Source of the DNA: Rhodanobacter sp. ANJX3
GTDB lineage: Bacteria > Pseudomonadota > Gammaproteobacteria > Xanthomonadales > Rhodanobacteraceae
DNA: 64,000 bases
NCBI RefSeq assembly: GCF_014200755.1
Contig: NZ_JACHCM010000002.1
Coordinates: forward strand, 1 to 64,000
Reading direction: 5' to 3'
A program made the translations under genes and the position numbers. This document shows positions 27,956 to 37,752 of the stretch, one piece after another; position 1 is the stretch's first letter, and every line of letters begins with the position of its first letter. Below the pieces are notes generated by a model. That model saw only the letters and a list, made by a program, of their open reading frames with translations, searched no databases and was not told the DNA's origin.

Positions 27956-29107
27956 TCAGCGTTTGTCGATCGGCACGTAAGATTGGTCCTCCGGCCCGAC
28001 GTAGTTCGCGCTGGGACGGATGATCTTGCCATCCTCGCGCTGTTCGATCACATGCGCGCTCCAGCCGGAGGTGCGGGCGATAACGAACAGCGGCGTAAAC
28101 ATCGCTGTCGGCACGCCCATCATGTGATAAGCGCTGGCCGAGAACCAGTCGAGATTGGGAAACATCTTCTTGATCTCGCCCATCACTTTTTCGATGCGCT
28201 CGGATACATCGAAGAGCGTCGGATTGCCGCCGTCCGTGCACAGCTTGCGCGAGACTTCCTTGATGATCTCGTTACGCGGATCGGAAACCGTATACACCGG
28301 ATGGCCGAAGCCGATGACGATTTCCTTGCGCTCGACGCGTGCGCGGATATCGGCCTCCGCTTCGTTGGCATTGCGATAGCGCGCAATGATTTCCATCGCC
28401 ACCTCGTTGGCACCACCGTGCTTCGGACCACGCAATGCACCGATAGCGCCGGTGATGGCGGAGTACATGTCCGAACCCGTACCCGCGATCACGCGTGCGG
28501 CGAAGGTCGAGGCGTTGAACTCGTGCTCGGCGTAGAGAACCAGCGACTTATCCAGAGCATGCGCATGCAGGTCGCTGGGTTTCTTGCCGTGCAGCAGGTG
28601 CAGGAAGTGGGCGGCGATCGAATCGTCGTCGGTCTGCGTCTCGATGCGCTTGCCGTTGTGGCTGAAGTGGTACCAGTACAGCAGCATCGAGCCGAAGCTT
28701 GCCATCAGCCGATCGGCGATCTCGCGGGCGCCGGTGACATTGTGGTCGTCTTTTTCCGGCAGCACCGTGCCCAGCACCGAACAGCCGGTGCGCATCACGT
28801 CCATCGGATGCGTGGCCGCCGGCAGCAGCTCAAGCGCACTCTTCACCGGCGCAGGCAGTCCGCGCAAACGCTTAAGACGAGCGCGGTAGTGGTTTAGCTC
28901 GGTCCAGTTCGGCAGCACGCCGTGGACCAGCAAGTAAGCCACCTCCTCGAAGCAACCCTTGGCCGCCAAGTCGTGGATGTCGTAACCGCGATAATGCAGA
29001 TCGTTACCGCTGCGGCCGACGGTGCACAGCGCCGTGTTACCGGCCGGCACGCCGGAAAGCGCAACGGACTTCTTGGCCTTTGGCGCAGCTTGCGTGGTTT
29101 CGCTCAT
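27956..29107 (-). CDS. prpC: 2-methylcitrate synthase
   Basis: A 383-aa citrate-synthase-fold enzyme condensing propionyl-CoA with oxaloacetate in the methylcitrate cycle. The citrate synthase signature GFGHPVY is present, and the short N-terminus and size match PrpC rather than the longer type II GltA. It lies 70 bp downstream of prpB on the same strand, and that pairing supports PrpC over citrate synthase. No prpD, acnD or prpF is nearby; acnA at 40525 is the nearest aconitase. Confidence 0.93.
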   Translation of the reverse strand: MSETTQAAPKAKKSVALSGVPAGNTALCTVGRSGNDLHYRGYDIHDLAAKGCFEEVAYLLVHGVLPNWTELNHYRARLKRLRGLPAPVKSALELLPAATHPMDVMRTGCSVLGTVLPEKDDHNVTGAREIADRLMASFGSMLLYWYHFSHNGKRIETQTDDDSIAAHFLHLLHGKKPSDLHAHALDKSLVLYAEHEFNASTFAARVIAGTGSDMYSAITGAIGALRGPKHGGANEVAMEIIARYRNANEAEADIRARVERKEIVIGFGHPVYTVSDPRNEIIKEVSRKLCTDGGNPTLFDVSERIEKVMGEIKKMFPNLDWFSASAYHMMGVPTAMFTPLFVIARTSGWSAHVIEQREDGKIIRPSANYVGPEDQSYVPIDKR

Positions 29108-29177
29108 GGATAAACCCTCGATCGATGAAGTGGCGCCGGAACGCCGGCACCGCTGGAAACAAACTTTTGGTCAGTTA

Positions 29178-30071
29178 CTACTCGGCAGATTTACCGTCGG
29201 CAAAGAGTTCGTCGAGCTTGCGCTCGTAAGCGTGATAATCGAGATAGTCGTACAGCTCTTCGCGCGTCTGCATGGTCGGCACGGCCGCTTTCTGCGTGCC
29301 GTCACGGCGTACGGTCTCGTAGAAATTGAACGCGGCCTTGTTCATCGCGCGGTACGCGCCGCAGCAGTAAAGAATGATGTCGACGTTCGCGCTGGACAAT
29401 TCGTCGCGGGTAAACAGCGGGGTCTGACCGAACTCGGTGATATTGGCGAGGATCGGCACGTTCACCGCCGCCTTGAACTGGCGGTATTGTTCAAGCGTGT
29501 AGATGGCTTCGGGAAAAATCATGTCGGCGCCTGCGTCCACGCAGGCCTTCGCTCGCTCGATTGCCGATTCCAGGCCTTCGACGGCAATGGAGTCGGTACG
29601 CGCCATGATGACGAACTGCTCGTCGCTGCGGGCATCGACGGCCGCTTTGACGCGATCGACCATTTCCTGTTTCGAGACGATTGCCTTGCCGGGCCGATGA
29701 CCGCAGCGCTTGGCCGCGACCTGATCCTCGATATGCAGAGCGCCCGCTCCGGCCTTGATCAGCGAACGCACCGTGCGCGCGATATTGAACGCCCCGCCCC
29801 AGCCGGTATCCACGTCGACCAGTAGTGGCAGCTCGCACACGTCGGTGATGCGCCGGATGTCGGTGAGCACGTCTTCCATCGTGCTGATACCCAGATCGGG
29901 CATGCCCAGCGAATTGGCCGCCACGCCGCCACCGGACAGATAAAGCGCCTTGAAGCCGCTGCGCTGGGCCATGCGGGCCGCGTAGGCAGTGATCGCGCCG
30001 ACCACCTGCAGCGGCTGTTCTTCCGCGACTGCCGCTCGAAAACGAGCGCCGGGAGATGCGATTTTCGTCAT
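29178..30071 (-). CDS. prpB: methylisocitrate lyase
   Basis: A 297-aa ICL/PEPM-superfamily enzyme that splits 2-methylisocitrate to pyruvate and succinate. The catalytic KRCGHRPGK loop is present, as is the metal-binding DVDTGWGG stretch. The ATG at 30071 is used; the frame's earlier start is only a TTG at 30086. It is first in a prpBC unit, isolated from mdh upstream by a terminator. Confidence 0.95.
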   Translation of the reverse strand: MTKIASPGARFRAAVAEEQPLQVVGAITAYAARMAQRSGFKALYLSGGGVAANSLGMPDLGISTMEDVLTDIRRITDVCELPLLVDVDTGWGGAFNIARTVRSLIKAGAGALHIEDQVAAKRCGHRPGKAIVSKQEMVDRVKAAVDARSDEQFVIMARTDSIAVEGLESAIERAKACVDAGADMIFPEAIYTLEQYRQFKAAVNVPILANITEFGQTPLFTRDELSSANVDIILYCCGAYRAMNKAAFNFYETVRRDGTQKAAVPTMQTREELYDYLDYHAYERKLDELFADGKSAE

Positions 30072-30180
30072 GGCTGCTTTATCCAAAACGCCATTTTAGC
30101 GCACCGCGAAAATACCCGCTTCCGCAGCGCGTCAGTGCGCAATGGCGATGCTTGCGACGGCTTGGGCGTCTTGCAAAATA

Positions 30181-30209
30181 AAGAGGGCCGGCTTACGGCC
30201 GACCCTCTT
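30181..30209 (-). terminator. mdh terminator
   Basis: AAGAGGG / CCCTCTT with an inner CGGC / GCCG stem and one mismatch, followed on the minus strand by TATTTTG. It separates mdh from prpBC. Confidence 0.8.
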
Positions 30210-30237
30210 CGCGAAACGCTGCGTACTGCGTCGTCAA

Positions 30238-31224
30238 TTATTTCTTGGCGAACAGATGCTCGACGCCAGCGCGCTCTTCCCGCAGCTCCTTTTCGGTCGC
30301 ATCGATGCGCGACTGCGAGAACGCGTTGATCTTCAGGCCCTGCACGATGTCGTACTTGCCACCCTTCACGGTGACCGGGTAGCCGAAGATCACACCCGGC
30401 GCGATGCCGTACGAACCGTCCGACGGAATGCCCATCGATACCCAGTCGCCCTCGGCGGTGCCGTGTGCCCAGGTACGCATGTGGTCAATCGCAGCGGAGG
30501 CCGCCGACGCCGCGGACGACGCACCACGAGCCTTGATGATGGCCGCGCCGCGCTGCTGCACGGTCGGAATGAAATCGCTCTCGTACCAGGACTGCTCGAT
30601 CTGCTCCAGCGCCGGCTTGCCCTTGACGGTGGTCTCGTGCAGATCCGGATACTGGGTAGAGCTGTGGTTGCCCCAGATGGTGACCTTCTTGATGTCGGTC
30701 GTGTGCGCACCGGTCTTTTCGGCCAGCTGGCTCAGCGCACGGTTGTGGTCCAAGCGCACCATCGCGGTGAAGCACTTCGGATCGAGATCCGGCGCGTTCT
30801 GCTGGGCGATCAGCGCGTTGGTGTTGGCCGGGTTGCCGACCACCAGCACGCGCACGTCGCGCTTGGCGTGATCGTTCAGCGCCTTGCCCTGCGGGCTAAA
30901 AATGGCGCCGTTGGCTTCCAGCAGATCCTTGCGCTCCATGCCTGGTCCGCGCGGACGCGCACCGACCAGCAGCGCGTAATCGACGTCCTTGAAAGCGACA
31001 TTGACGTCATCGGTGGCGACCACGCCGGCCAGCGTCGGGAACGCGCAGTCGTTGAGCTCCATCACCACGCCCTGCAGGGTCGGCAGCGCCGGCGTGATTT
31101 CCAGCAGGTGCAGGATCACCGGCTGATCCGGACCCAGCATGTCGCCAGCGGCAATACGGAACAACAGCGCGTAGCCGATCTGACCAGCGGCGCCGGTAAC
31201 GGCAACTCGAACGGGTGCTTTCAT
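30238..31224 (-). CDS. mdh: malate dehydrogenase
   Basis: A 328-aa NAD malate dehydrogenase (cytosolic-type bacterial form) oxidising malate to oxaloacetate. The cofactor loop TGAAGQIGY begins at about residue 9. The active-site loop has [16 protein letters not shown], and the catalytic His lies in [12 protein letters not shown] use ATG 31224 (MKAPVRV), with AAGGAG upstream. Oxaloacetate feeds both PrpC and the TCA cycle. Confidence 0.96.
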   Translation of the reverse strand: MKAPVRVAVTGAAGQIGYALLFRIAAGDMLGPDQPVILHLLEITPALPTLQGVVMELNDCAFPTLAGVVATDDVNVAFKDVDYALLVGARPRGPGMERKDLLEANGAIFSPQGKALNDHAKRDVRVLVVGNPANTNALIAQQNAPDLDPKCFTAMVRLDHNRALSQLAEKTGAHTTDIKKVTIWGNHSSTQYPDLHETTVKGKPALEQIEQSWYESDFIPTVQQRGAAIIKARGASSAASAASAAIDHMRTWAHGTAEGDWVSMGIPSDGSYGIAPGVIFGYPVTVKGGKYDIVQGLKINAFSQSRIDATEKELREERAGVEHLFAKK

Positions 31225-31308
31225 GGGGTTGGCTCCTTGAGTGAGCGATGAGTGATGCGGGAAAAAGGATGGGATCAAGGCCGACTAAAGGTTTGCAAAT
31301 CGAAGCGC

Positions 31309-32508
31309 TCAAACGAGCTCGGCAAAAAACTGCTGGATACGCCGCAGGCCCGGCTCCAGCTGTGCGGTGGGACAGGTATAGGAGATACGCAAGGCGCGCG
31401 GCTCGCCAAATGCCGACCCCGGCACGCAGGCAACGCCGGTAGCCTCGAGCAACGCCGCGCAGAACTCCACATCGTTGCCGATCTTTACGCCGTTGTGGCT
31501 CTTGCCGAACGCCACCGAAATATCCGGGAACGCGTAGAACGCGCCCTGCGGCCGCGGACAGATCACGCCGGGAATGCCCCGCAAGGCCTCGACCACGATG
31601 TCGCGCTTGCCCGCAAATTCCGCGCAACGGGCCTGCGGCACGTCCTGCGGACCGCTGAAGGCGGCAATCGCGGCCGCACTGATCACTTCCGGCAAGCTGG
31701 TGATGTGGTTCGAATTGAGCGTCGTCATCGCCTTGGCCACCGACTCCGGCCCGGCAATCAGGCCGACGCGCCAACCCGGCATGCCATAGGTCTTGGATAC
31801 CGAATCGACAAAAATCAGCCGTTCGCGCAACTCGGGCCGGGCGTGCACGAAGTTGTGATAGCCGATGCCATCGAACACCATCGAGTTGTAGATATCGTCG
31901 GTGACGATCCACGTCTCCGGATAGCTCACCAGCACATCGGCCAGCGCCGCGATTTCGTCGCGCGTGTAGACCATGCCGGTGGGGTTGGATGGGTTATTGA
32001 ACAGGAACACTTTCGGCTTGCGCTGCAGTGCGGCTTCCAGCTGCGCCGGCGCCAGCTTGTAATTCTGCACGGACGGACAAGGCAGCACATTGACTTTCGC
32101 CCCCACGATATCGGCGATATCGTGATAAGTCGTCCAGTACGGCGCCGGGAAACAGATTTCGTCGCCTTCGTTGAGCAAGGCTTCGGCCAGGTTGTAAAGC
32201 ACGTGCTTCGCACCGATGCCGATCGAAACATTGAGACGACCGTAACCGGTCAGACCCAGCGCCTCGATATGGGCGAGGAACGCATCCAGCAACGCTTCCG
32301 GCCCACGGTTGCTGCCATATTGACCGGAGTCGTGCGAAAGCGCCTCGCGTGCCGCCGCGTATACGTGCTCGCCCGGCAGGAAGTTCGGCACGCCGATCGA
32401 GAAGCTGATGATGTCTCGACCGGCCGCCTTGAGCTGCTTCGCCTTCTCGGCAATCACCATGATGGCGCTGGGTTTGGCACGACCGACACGCTGGGCAAGC
32501 TGGGGCAT
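31309..32508 (-). CDS. class I PLP-dependent aminotransferase (aspartate aminotransferase-like)
   Basis: A 399-aa fold-type I aminotransferase. The PLP lysine is in SVSKTYGMPGWRVG. Also visible are the N-terminal ISFSIGVPNF, the cofactor NNPSNPTG loop and the C-terminal substrate Arg in PRALRISY. It is closest to the AspAT subgroup that also accepts prephenate or aromatic acids, so the exact substrate is open. It lies 84 bp upstream of mdh on the same strand; sharing oxaloacetate with Mdh fits an aspartate role. Confidence 0.88.
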   Translation of the reverse strand: MPQLAQRVGRAKPSAIMVIAEKAKQLKAAGRDIISFSIGVPNFLPGEHVYAAAREALSHDSGQYGSNRGPEALLDAFLAHIEALGLTGYGRLNVSIGIGAKHVLYNLAEALLNEGDEICFPAPYWTTYHDIADIVGAKVNVLPCPSVQNYKLAPAQLEAALQRKPKVFLFNNPSNPTGMVYTRDEIAALADVLVSYPETWIVTDDIYNSMVFDGIGYHNFVHARPELRERLIFVDSVSKTYGMPGWRVGLIAGPESVAKAMTTLNSNHITSLPEVISAAAIAAFSGPQDVPQARCAEFAGKRDIVVEALRGIPGVICPRPQGAFYAFPDISVAFGKSHNGVKIGNDVEFCAALLEATGVACVPGSAFGEPRALRISYTCPTAQLEPGLRRIQQFFAELV

Positions 32509-32517
32509 GGGCTCTCT

Positions 32518-32887
32518 ACGCGCTTAAGCAAAGGCCGCGATTTTATCACGATGCTGCGCAGCCGCACGGATCGACAAAAGGTCAACTTATGCCCTCGTCA
32601 TTATTAGGAAGGGGTGACCGTAGTGCCGAGGCGCGGGAAGGCAACGAATACGTTTGCGCTATGTACAAACGAAACGTAAGGCCTGAGTCGAACTGAACAG
32701 CTTGCCGACCAGTGCTTCGAGCATGCCGGGAGGAACCGCCGCCCTGCCCCGTATATGGCGTCAGATGATCGACCGCGTGCGACCAGACCATTCACGACGC
32801 ACGCAGGAATGACATCGCTTATACCGCTCATGCCCCGCCGATCATCCGCCGCTGCGGTAGCGACCGATACGATGGTGGTCTATCAAA
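32518..32887. other. intergenic, no convincing gene
   Basis: About 370 bp between the aminotransferase and the cyclophilin terminator. It contains only overlapping short frames without a domain or ribosome-binding site. It should hold the aminotransferase-mdh promoter. Confidence 0.4.
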
Positions 32888-32917
32888 AAAGCCGCCGGCT
32901 GCAAGCCGACGGCCTTT
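32888..32917 (-). terminator. ppiB terminator
   Basis: Two stacked helices (AGCCG / CGGCC and CGGC / GCCG, one mismatch) ending in a T-run on the minus strand, 25 bp past the stop. Confidence 0.8.
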
Positions 32918-32941
32918 CATATCATTCAGAGCGCGATGGAC

Positions 32942-33451
32942 TCAGGCGCGCTTGTCGAGGACCGCGTTCCATTCCTTGACGCGATCGGCATTGGCCGCCA
33001 GCAAGGCATCCACATCGCCTTCCACCGTGACTTTCTCCACGATGTCGCCCTGCTGGATGGCATCGACCACCTTCTGGTCTTCTGCACCGAGCACTTCGCC
33101 AAACACGCTGTGCTTGCCGTCCAGCCACGGCGTGGCGCCGTGAGTGATAAAGAACTGGCTGCCGTTGGTGCGCGGACCGGCATTGGCCATCGACAACACG
33201 CCCGGCTTGTCGTGACGCAGCGACGGATTGAACTCGTCTTCGAACTTATAGCCCGGACCGCCGCGGCCGCTGCCTTCCGGGCAACCACCCTGCACCATGA
33301 AGTCGGCGATCACGCGATGAAACGAGAGGCCGTCGTAATAGCCGCGCTTGGCCAGGTTGACGAAGTTGGCCACCGTCAGCGGCGCCTTGTCGTCATGCAG
33401 ACGTAGATGAATCGGGCCGCGGTTGGTGCTGAAAGTCACGTTGATGGTCAT
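32942..33451 (-). CDS. ppiB: peptidyl-prolyl cis-trans isomerase, cyclophilin type
   Basis: A 169-aa cyclophilin catalysing prolyl isomerisation. The core [13 protein letters not shown] with the catalytic Arg and the substrate-binding NGSQFFIT and HSVFGEV stretches are intact. There is no signal peptide, so this is the cytoplasmic PpiB form. I use ATG 33451 (MTINVTF); the frame is open 75 codons further upstream but lacks family similarity. It is monocistronic. Confidence 0.95.
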   Translation of the reverse strand: MTINVTFSTNRGPIHLRLHDDKAPLTVANFVNLAKRGYYDGLSFHRVIADFMVQGGCPEGSGRGGPGYKFEDEFNPSLRHDKPGVLSMANAGPRTNGSQFFITHGATPWLDGKHSVFGEVLGAEDQKVVDAIQQGDIVEKVTVEGDVDALLAANADRVKEWNAVLDKRA

Positions 33452-33753
33452 CGAAAATCCTCGGGTTTCTTGACGACATCGCCGTGTCCGGCACGGCAAT
33501 GGGCCGGGAAGAATAGCGCAGTCGTGTGAAGGGGCCCATAAAGACCCGGCAAAAACGCCGAGCCATGGCGGTCGCCAGCCGCTTGCGACAGCAATGGCCG
33601 GCCACCGAAATACGACTGGATGCCCTACAAAGGCTGTCAAATGAACGAATAAGCGAAATCGCAGGCAAGCTGACACATAAGTCCGTATAATCGACGAGTT
33701 AATCCCTCTGTTTAAACCATCAGGCGGCCCCTCCGGCGCCGGCCGAGTCTTTT
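33452..33753. other. intergenic divergent promoter region, ppiB / bipA
   Basis: About 300 bp between divergent genes. TATAAT at 33686-33691 is a likely -10 for bipA; no good -35 is seen at the right spacing. Nothing else is recognised. Confidence 0.45.
33686..33691 (+). promoter_or_regulatory. -10 element of bipA
   Basis: An exact TATAAT 63 bp before the start codon. Confidence 0.5.
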
Positions 33754-35598
33754 ATGTCTATCGAAAACCTGCGCAATATCGCCATCGTCGCCCACGTCGA
33801 CCACGGCAAGACCACCCTCGTCGACCAGCTTCTGAAGCAGTCCGGCACGCTCAACGAGCGCACGGTTCTGGCCGAGCGCGTCATGGATTCGAACGACCAG
33901 GAAAAGGAGCGTGGCATCACGATCCTGGCCAAGAACACGGCCATCACCTGGGAAGACAAGAAGAAAGGCATCAAGAACCGCATCAACATCGTCGACACGC
34001 CGGGACATGCTGACTTCGGTGGCGAAGTCGAGCGCGTGCTGTCGATGGTCGATACCGTGCTGATCCTGGTCGACGCGATGGACGGCCCGATGCCGCAGAC
34101 GCGTTTCGTGACGCAGAAGGCCTTCGCCATGGGCTTCAAGCCCATCGTGGTGATCAACAAGGTCGACCGTCCGGGCTCGCGTCCGGAATGGGTGGTCGAG
34201 CAGGTCTGGGACCTCTTTGAAAAGCTCGGCGCCAGCGACGAGCAGATGGAGTTCCCGATCGTGTATGCCTCGGCGCTCAACGGTTATGCGTCGCTGGACG
34301 AGAACGCGCGCGAAGGCGACATGACCCCGCTGTACGAAGCGATCATGCAGCACGCGCCGAAGCCGGATGTCGACCCGGACGGCCCGTTCCAGATGCGCAT
34401 CAGCCAGCTCGACTACAACAATTTCGTCGGCGTGATCGGCATCGGCCGCGTGCAGCGCGGTGCGCTGAAGAAGGGCATGCAGGTTGCCGTGATCGATCGC
34501 GAAGGCAAGAAGCGCCAGGGCAAGATTGCGCAGGTGCTCGGCTTCCTCGGCCTCGAGCGCATCGAGCAGGACGGCGCCGAAGCCGGCGATATCGTCGCCA
34601 TCTCGGGCATTCCCGACCTGACCATTTCCGACACGCTGACCTCGCCGGATACGCCCGAAGCGCTGCCGCCGCTGAGCGTGGACGAGCCGATGATCAGCAT
34701 GACTTTTCAGGTCAACAACTCGCCGTTCGTCGGCAACAAGGATCTTTCCGGCGGCAAGTTCCTCACCAGCCGCCAGCTGCGTGAGCGCCTGGACCGCGAA
34801 AAAGTGCACAACGTGGCACTGAAGGTGGAAGACGGCTCCGACGCCGACAAGTTCCTGGTGTCCGGCCGCGGCGAACTGCATCTTTCGGTGCTGATCGAAA
34901 ACATGCGCCGCGAAGGCTATGAGCTGGCCGTGTCGCGTCCGGAAGTCATCCTGAAGGAGATCGACGGCCAGAAAATGGAGCCGATCGAGCAGCTGGTGGT
35001 GGATATCGAAGAGATCCACCAGGGCGGCGTGATGGAGCGCCTCGGCGTGCGCAAGGGCGAGCTGAAGAACATGGTGTCGGACGGCCGCGGTCGCGTGCGT
35101 CTGGAATACATGATCCCGGCGCGTGGCCTGATCGGCTTCCAGAACCAGTTCAAGACCCTCACCCAGGGTTCGGGCCTGCTGTTCCACGTGTTCGACCATT
35201 ACGGTCCGTACACGCCGTCCCCGATCGCCAAACGCCAGAACGGCGTGATGATCTCCAACGGCGCCGGCAACACCCCCGCCTATTCGCTCGGACCGCTGCA
35301 GGAGCGCGGCAAGCTGTTCGCCGCCGAGGGCGATTCGGTGTACGAAGGCCAGCTGATCGGTATTCACGCCAAGGACAACGACCTCACCGTCAACGCCATC
35401 AAGCCCAAGCCGCTGACCAATATGCGCGCCTCCGGCAAGGACGACGCGATTCAGCTGACCCCGGCCACCAAGTTCACGCTGGAGCAGGCGCTGGATTTCA
35501 TCGACGACGACGAGCTGGTTGAAGTCACGCCCAAGGAAATCCGCATGCGCAAGAAGCACCTCACCGAGAACGACCGCAAGCGCTCGTCACGCGGTTGA
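33754..35598 (+). CDS. typA: translational GTPase BipA/TypA
   Basis: A 614-aa ribosome-binding GTPase involved in 50S assembly and growth under stress and cold. It has P-loop AHVDHGKTT (13-21), switch [23 protein letters not shown] and the C-terminal domains with [18 protein letters not shown] typical of BipA. Full length and intact. It is monocistronic, with a very long terminator. Confidence 0.97.
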   Translation: MSIENLRNIAIVAHVDHGKTTLVDQLLKQSGTLNERTVLAERVMDSNDQEKERGITILAKNTAITWEDKKKGIKNRINIVDTPGHADFGGEVERVLSMVDTVLILVDAMDGPMPQTRFVTQKAFAMGFKPIVVINKVDRPGSRPEWVVEQVWDLFEKLGASDEQMEFPIVYASALNGYASLDENAREGDMTPLYEAIMQHAPKPDVDPDGPFQMRISQLDYNNFVGVIGIGRVQRGALKKGMQVAVIDREGKKRQGKIAQVLGFLGLERIEQDGAEAGDIVAISGIPDLTISDTLTSPDTPEALPPLSVDEPMISMTFQVNNSPFVGNKDLSGGKFLTSRQLRERLDREKVHNVALKVEDGSDADKFLVSGRGELHLSVLIENMRREGYELAVSRPEVILKEIDGQKMEPIEQLVVDIEEIHQGGVMERLGVRKGELKNMVSDGRGRVRLEYMIPARGLIGFQNQFKTLTQGSGLLFHVFDHYGPYTPSPIAKRQNGVMISNGAGNTPAYSLGPLQERGKLFAAEGDSVYEGQLIGIHAKDNDLTVNAIKPKPLTNMRASGKDDAIQLTPATKFTLEQALDFIDDDELVEVTPKEIRMRKKHLTENDRKRSSRG

Positions 35599-35610
35599 GC
35601 TTTTTGCATC

Positions 35611-35652
35611 TGCGATAGAAAAAGCCGCCTTTTGGCGGCTTTTTCTATCGCA
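35611..35652. terminator. bidirectional terminator, bipA / OmpV-like gene
   Basis: Perfect 19-bp arms (left arm TGCGATAGAAAAAGCCGCC) around a TTTT loop, with internal A and T runs on both strands. It serves the converging bipA and OmpV-like genes. This is the longest perfect hairpin I found in the window. Confidence 0.9.
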
Positions 35653-35697
35653 GTCTTGGTCCGCCAACCCACCATTTAAACGAGATGATAGAACAAA

Positions 35698-36495
35698 TCA
35701 AAAAGCACGGCTGAAGCCAACCAGCATGCCACTGCCGTGACTGCCATCGACCAGCGGACTATTGCTGATCTTGTTCGGCAAAACGCTGTACCTGGCATTG
35801 ATCATCAGCGTCCACTTCGCTCCGATGGGCCGAATAAAATTGACCCCCACTTCCGGAATCAGCGCGCTCCCCGGCTCGTATCCGGGCACGCCGCGGCGCA
35901 TTTCATCCGGATGGATGCCGTAGTAATAGTCAGCAACCTTGGATGATAGAAAAGTAGCGCCCGCCGTTGGCGTAATGCGAAAGCCGCCCCACTGCAGCGG
36001 GTAACCATATTCCAGGGAATACTCCGCCCCTTCGCTACTACCCGATATATCCGTCTTGGCCACCGCCTTCAGCTGTCCGAGACTGCCGGTCCATGAAGCT
36101 GAAACGCCGGCATCGATGCTTCGATCACGATCCTCCAGATCGTTACGATTGATGCCACGACGGGCAAGAGCAGCCCGATCAAAATCGGACGCGCTGATAT
36201 TGTTGAAGCCTGTTGTAATAATGGCATCGACGGCAAAGCCATCCGACTTCAGCACATGGACACCGCCCGTGATTCCCCGAAAGAAAAAGCGGTCGCCCTC
36301 ATAATCGATGAGTGGAAACGGCGTCACCTGCGAGCCTTTCCCAAGATAGGCATTGTTCGCTACCGCCACTCCCACGCCGAGCCTCCAGCACGATGCTGTC
36401 GCAACGTCGGCCTGATCGTCAGTCGCCGCCGTTGATTGGGCCCATACGCTTGCTGGCATAAGCATGAGAAGAAGGCAGGAATAGGTTTTTTTCAT
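35698..36495 (-). CDS. MipA/OmpV family outer membrane protein
   Basis: A 265-aa exported beta-barrel. The signal peptide MKKTYSCLLLMLMPASVWA cleaves before QSTA. The MipA/OmpV pattern is clear: WRLGVGVAVANNAYLGKGSQVTP near the start, PFPLIDYEGDRFFFRG, and a terminal Phe in VGFSRAF. ATG 36495 begins the signal peptide; the frame extends nine codons upstream. Family members serve as murein-hydrolase scaffold or small-molecule porin. It lies beside a two-component system, the usual partner for regulated OmpV genes; that control is inferred. Confidence 0.9.
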   Translation of the reverse strand: MKKTYSCLLLMLMPASVWAQSTAATDDQADVATASCWRLGVGVAVANNAYLGKGSQVTPFPLIDYEGDRFFFRGITGGVHVLKSDGFAVDAIITTGFNNISASDFDRAALARRGINRNDLEDRDRSIDAGVSASWTGSLGQLKAVAKTDISGSSEGAEYSLEYGYPLQWGGFRITPTAGATFLSSKVADYYYGIHPDEMRRGVPGYEPGSALIPEVGVNFIRPIGAKWTLMINARYSVLPNKISNSPLVDGSHGSGMLVGFSRAF

Positions 36496-36559
36496 CGAGC
36501 GGCTTTCCTTGAGTGATCGCAATAAGTGGTGTTTCTTAATTACGGAATGTTTCGCGATA

Positions 36560-36868
36560 TCAGCGATCGCGATAACCGTTTCGAATCGTCACCAACATGT
36601 CCAACAACTGCGCGGTCGAGCCCTCTTCGACCAATTGCCGCGCCGTCTTACCGCCCAGCTCGCAGATAGCCTCACTGCTAAACCAGTGCATGACCTTGTC
36701 CCCATCTGGCTCGATGCCTCGGGCAACGGAAAGCACGACGGCTTGCTCCCACTCGATCCGGGTATGTGACGTCGTACTGCCGTTCTGTATGACGACGACA
36801 GGGGCTGCGTTATCCCCGAAAAAAATAGGCCTGCGTCGATGAAGCACATTGCGAACTGTCGAAGGCAT
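36560..36868 (-). CDS. orphan MbcA/ParS/Xre toxin-binding-domain-like protein
   Basis: A 102-aa protein whose C-terminal half resembles the DUF2384 toxin-binding domain of Xre/MbcA/ParS antitoxins: VMHWFSSEAICELGGKTA followed by RQLVEEG, a short helix and IRNGYRDR. The N-terminal half (to about 45) lacks an obvious HTH. No RES-domain or other toxin gene is adjacent, so it is an orphan. It is divergent from the split response regulator and 64 bp upstream of the OmpV gene on the same strand. The domain call is from pattern recall. Confidence 0.6.
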   Translation of the reverse strand: MPSTVRNVLHRRRPIFFGDNAAPVVVIQNGSTTSHTRIEWEQAVVLSVARGIEPDGDKVMHWFSSEAICELGGKTARQLVEEGSTAQLLDMLVTIRNGYRDR

Positions 36869-37032
36869 TCAGAGTGCCACGGCGTCTAGGGAGTTAGCGC
36901 ATACTGACAATCAGAGATGTCCCGCGTTTGTCCCAAAAAACATCCTCACGCAACAATGTTTCACCACTGAAATATGTGCTTATCCGCTGCCGTTGCCGTA
37001 TAACACCGTGCATCAGATCCCGGGGAAGCAAG

Positions 37033-37752
37033 GTGACCACCGTGCCCAATATCCTAGTCGTCGATGACGACGAAGAGCTTCTCTTACTCATCAAGCGATT
37101 TCTTGAACGATACGATTACAACGTCGAAGTCGCAGGCTCGGGCGCGCAGATGGATGCAGCGATGGCTCGCAGGAATTTTGATGCCCTCATACTCGACGTG
37201 ATGCTGCCTGGCGAAGACGGCCTCAGCTTGTGCAAACGAGTGCGAGGCGCGTCAAGCAGTCTGCCGATCATCATGCTGACCGCCGTGACGGAAACCACCG
37301 ATCGTATCGTCGGACTGGAACTAGGCGCAGACGATTACTTGGCCAAACCCTTTGACGCGCGCGAGCTGTTGGCGCGCATCCGAGCGCTGCTTCGCCGCGC
37401 CACGCAGCATCAGACTGCGGCCAATCATCTCCCTAGCCTGCTGTTCGGAAATTGGCGTCTCGACTAATCCAAGCGCGAGTTACGCTCCAAGAATATGACT
37501 CTGGTACCGCTGTCCAGCGGTGAGTTTGAACTGCTGCTAGCGTTTCTCGAACACCCGCAACGCCTGCTCACGCGTGAGCAACTTATCGACTATGCACGAG
37601 GCCCAGCCCACGAGGCTTTCGATCGCAGCATCGACGTGCAGATCAGCCGCATTCGACGAAAAATTGAAGCCGATAAACGCAATCCGGAAATGATACGTAC
37701 GGTTCGCAACGCTGGTTACATCTTCACTATGCCAGTCGAAAATGCTCCATGA
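37033..37752 (+). pseudogene. OmpR-family response regulator split by an in-frame TAA
   Basis: The start is GTG 37033, with GGGGAAG upstream. Codons 1-144 give a full receiver domain: acidic pocket DDDE (11-14), phospho-Asp55 and Lys105 in LAKPFD. A TAA at 37465-37467 stops the protein at W-R-L-D. In the same frame the next codons resume SKRELRSKNMTLVPLSSGEF and continue as a complete winged-helix domain (REQLIDYARG, IDVQISRIRRKIE, VRNAGYIF) to TGA at 37750-37752. Total length, 239 codons plus the stop, equals an intact OmpR. The two halves could still be made separately, since ATG 37495 follows the stop by 27 nt. It overlaps the kinase start by 4 nt. Either a nonsense mutation or a sequencing error. 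Confidence 0.9.

Noticed and set aside
30142-31251. 369-aa plus frame opposite mdh
   Set aside because: Shadow of the malate dehydrogenase codons; no domain.
33712-35559. 615-aa frame opposite bipA
   Set aside because: Typical high-GC antisense shadow of a conserved gene.
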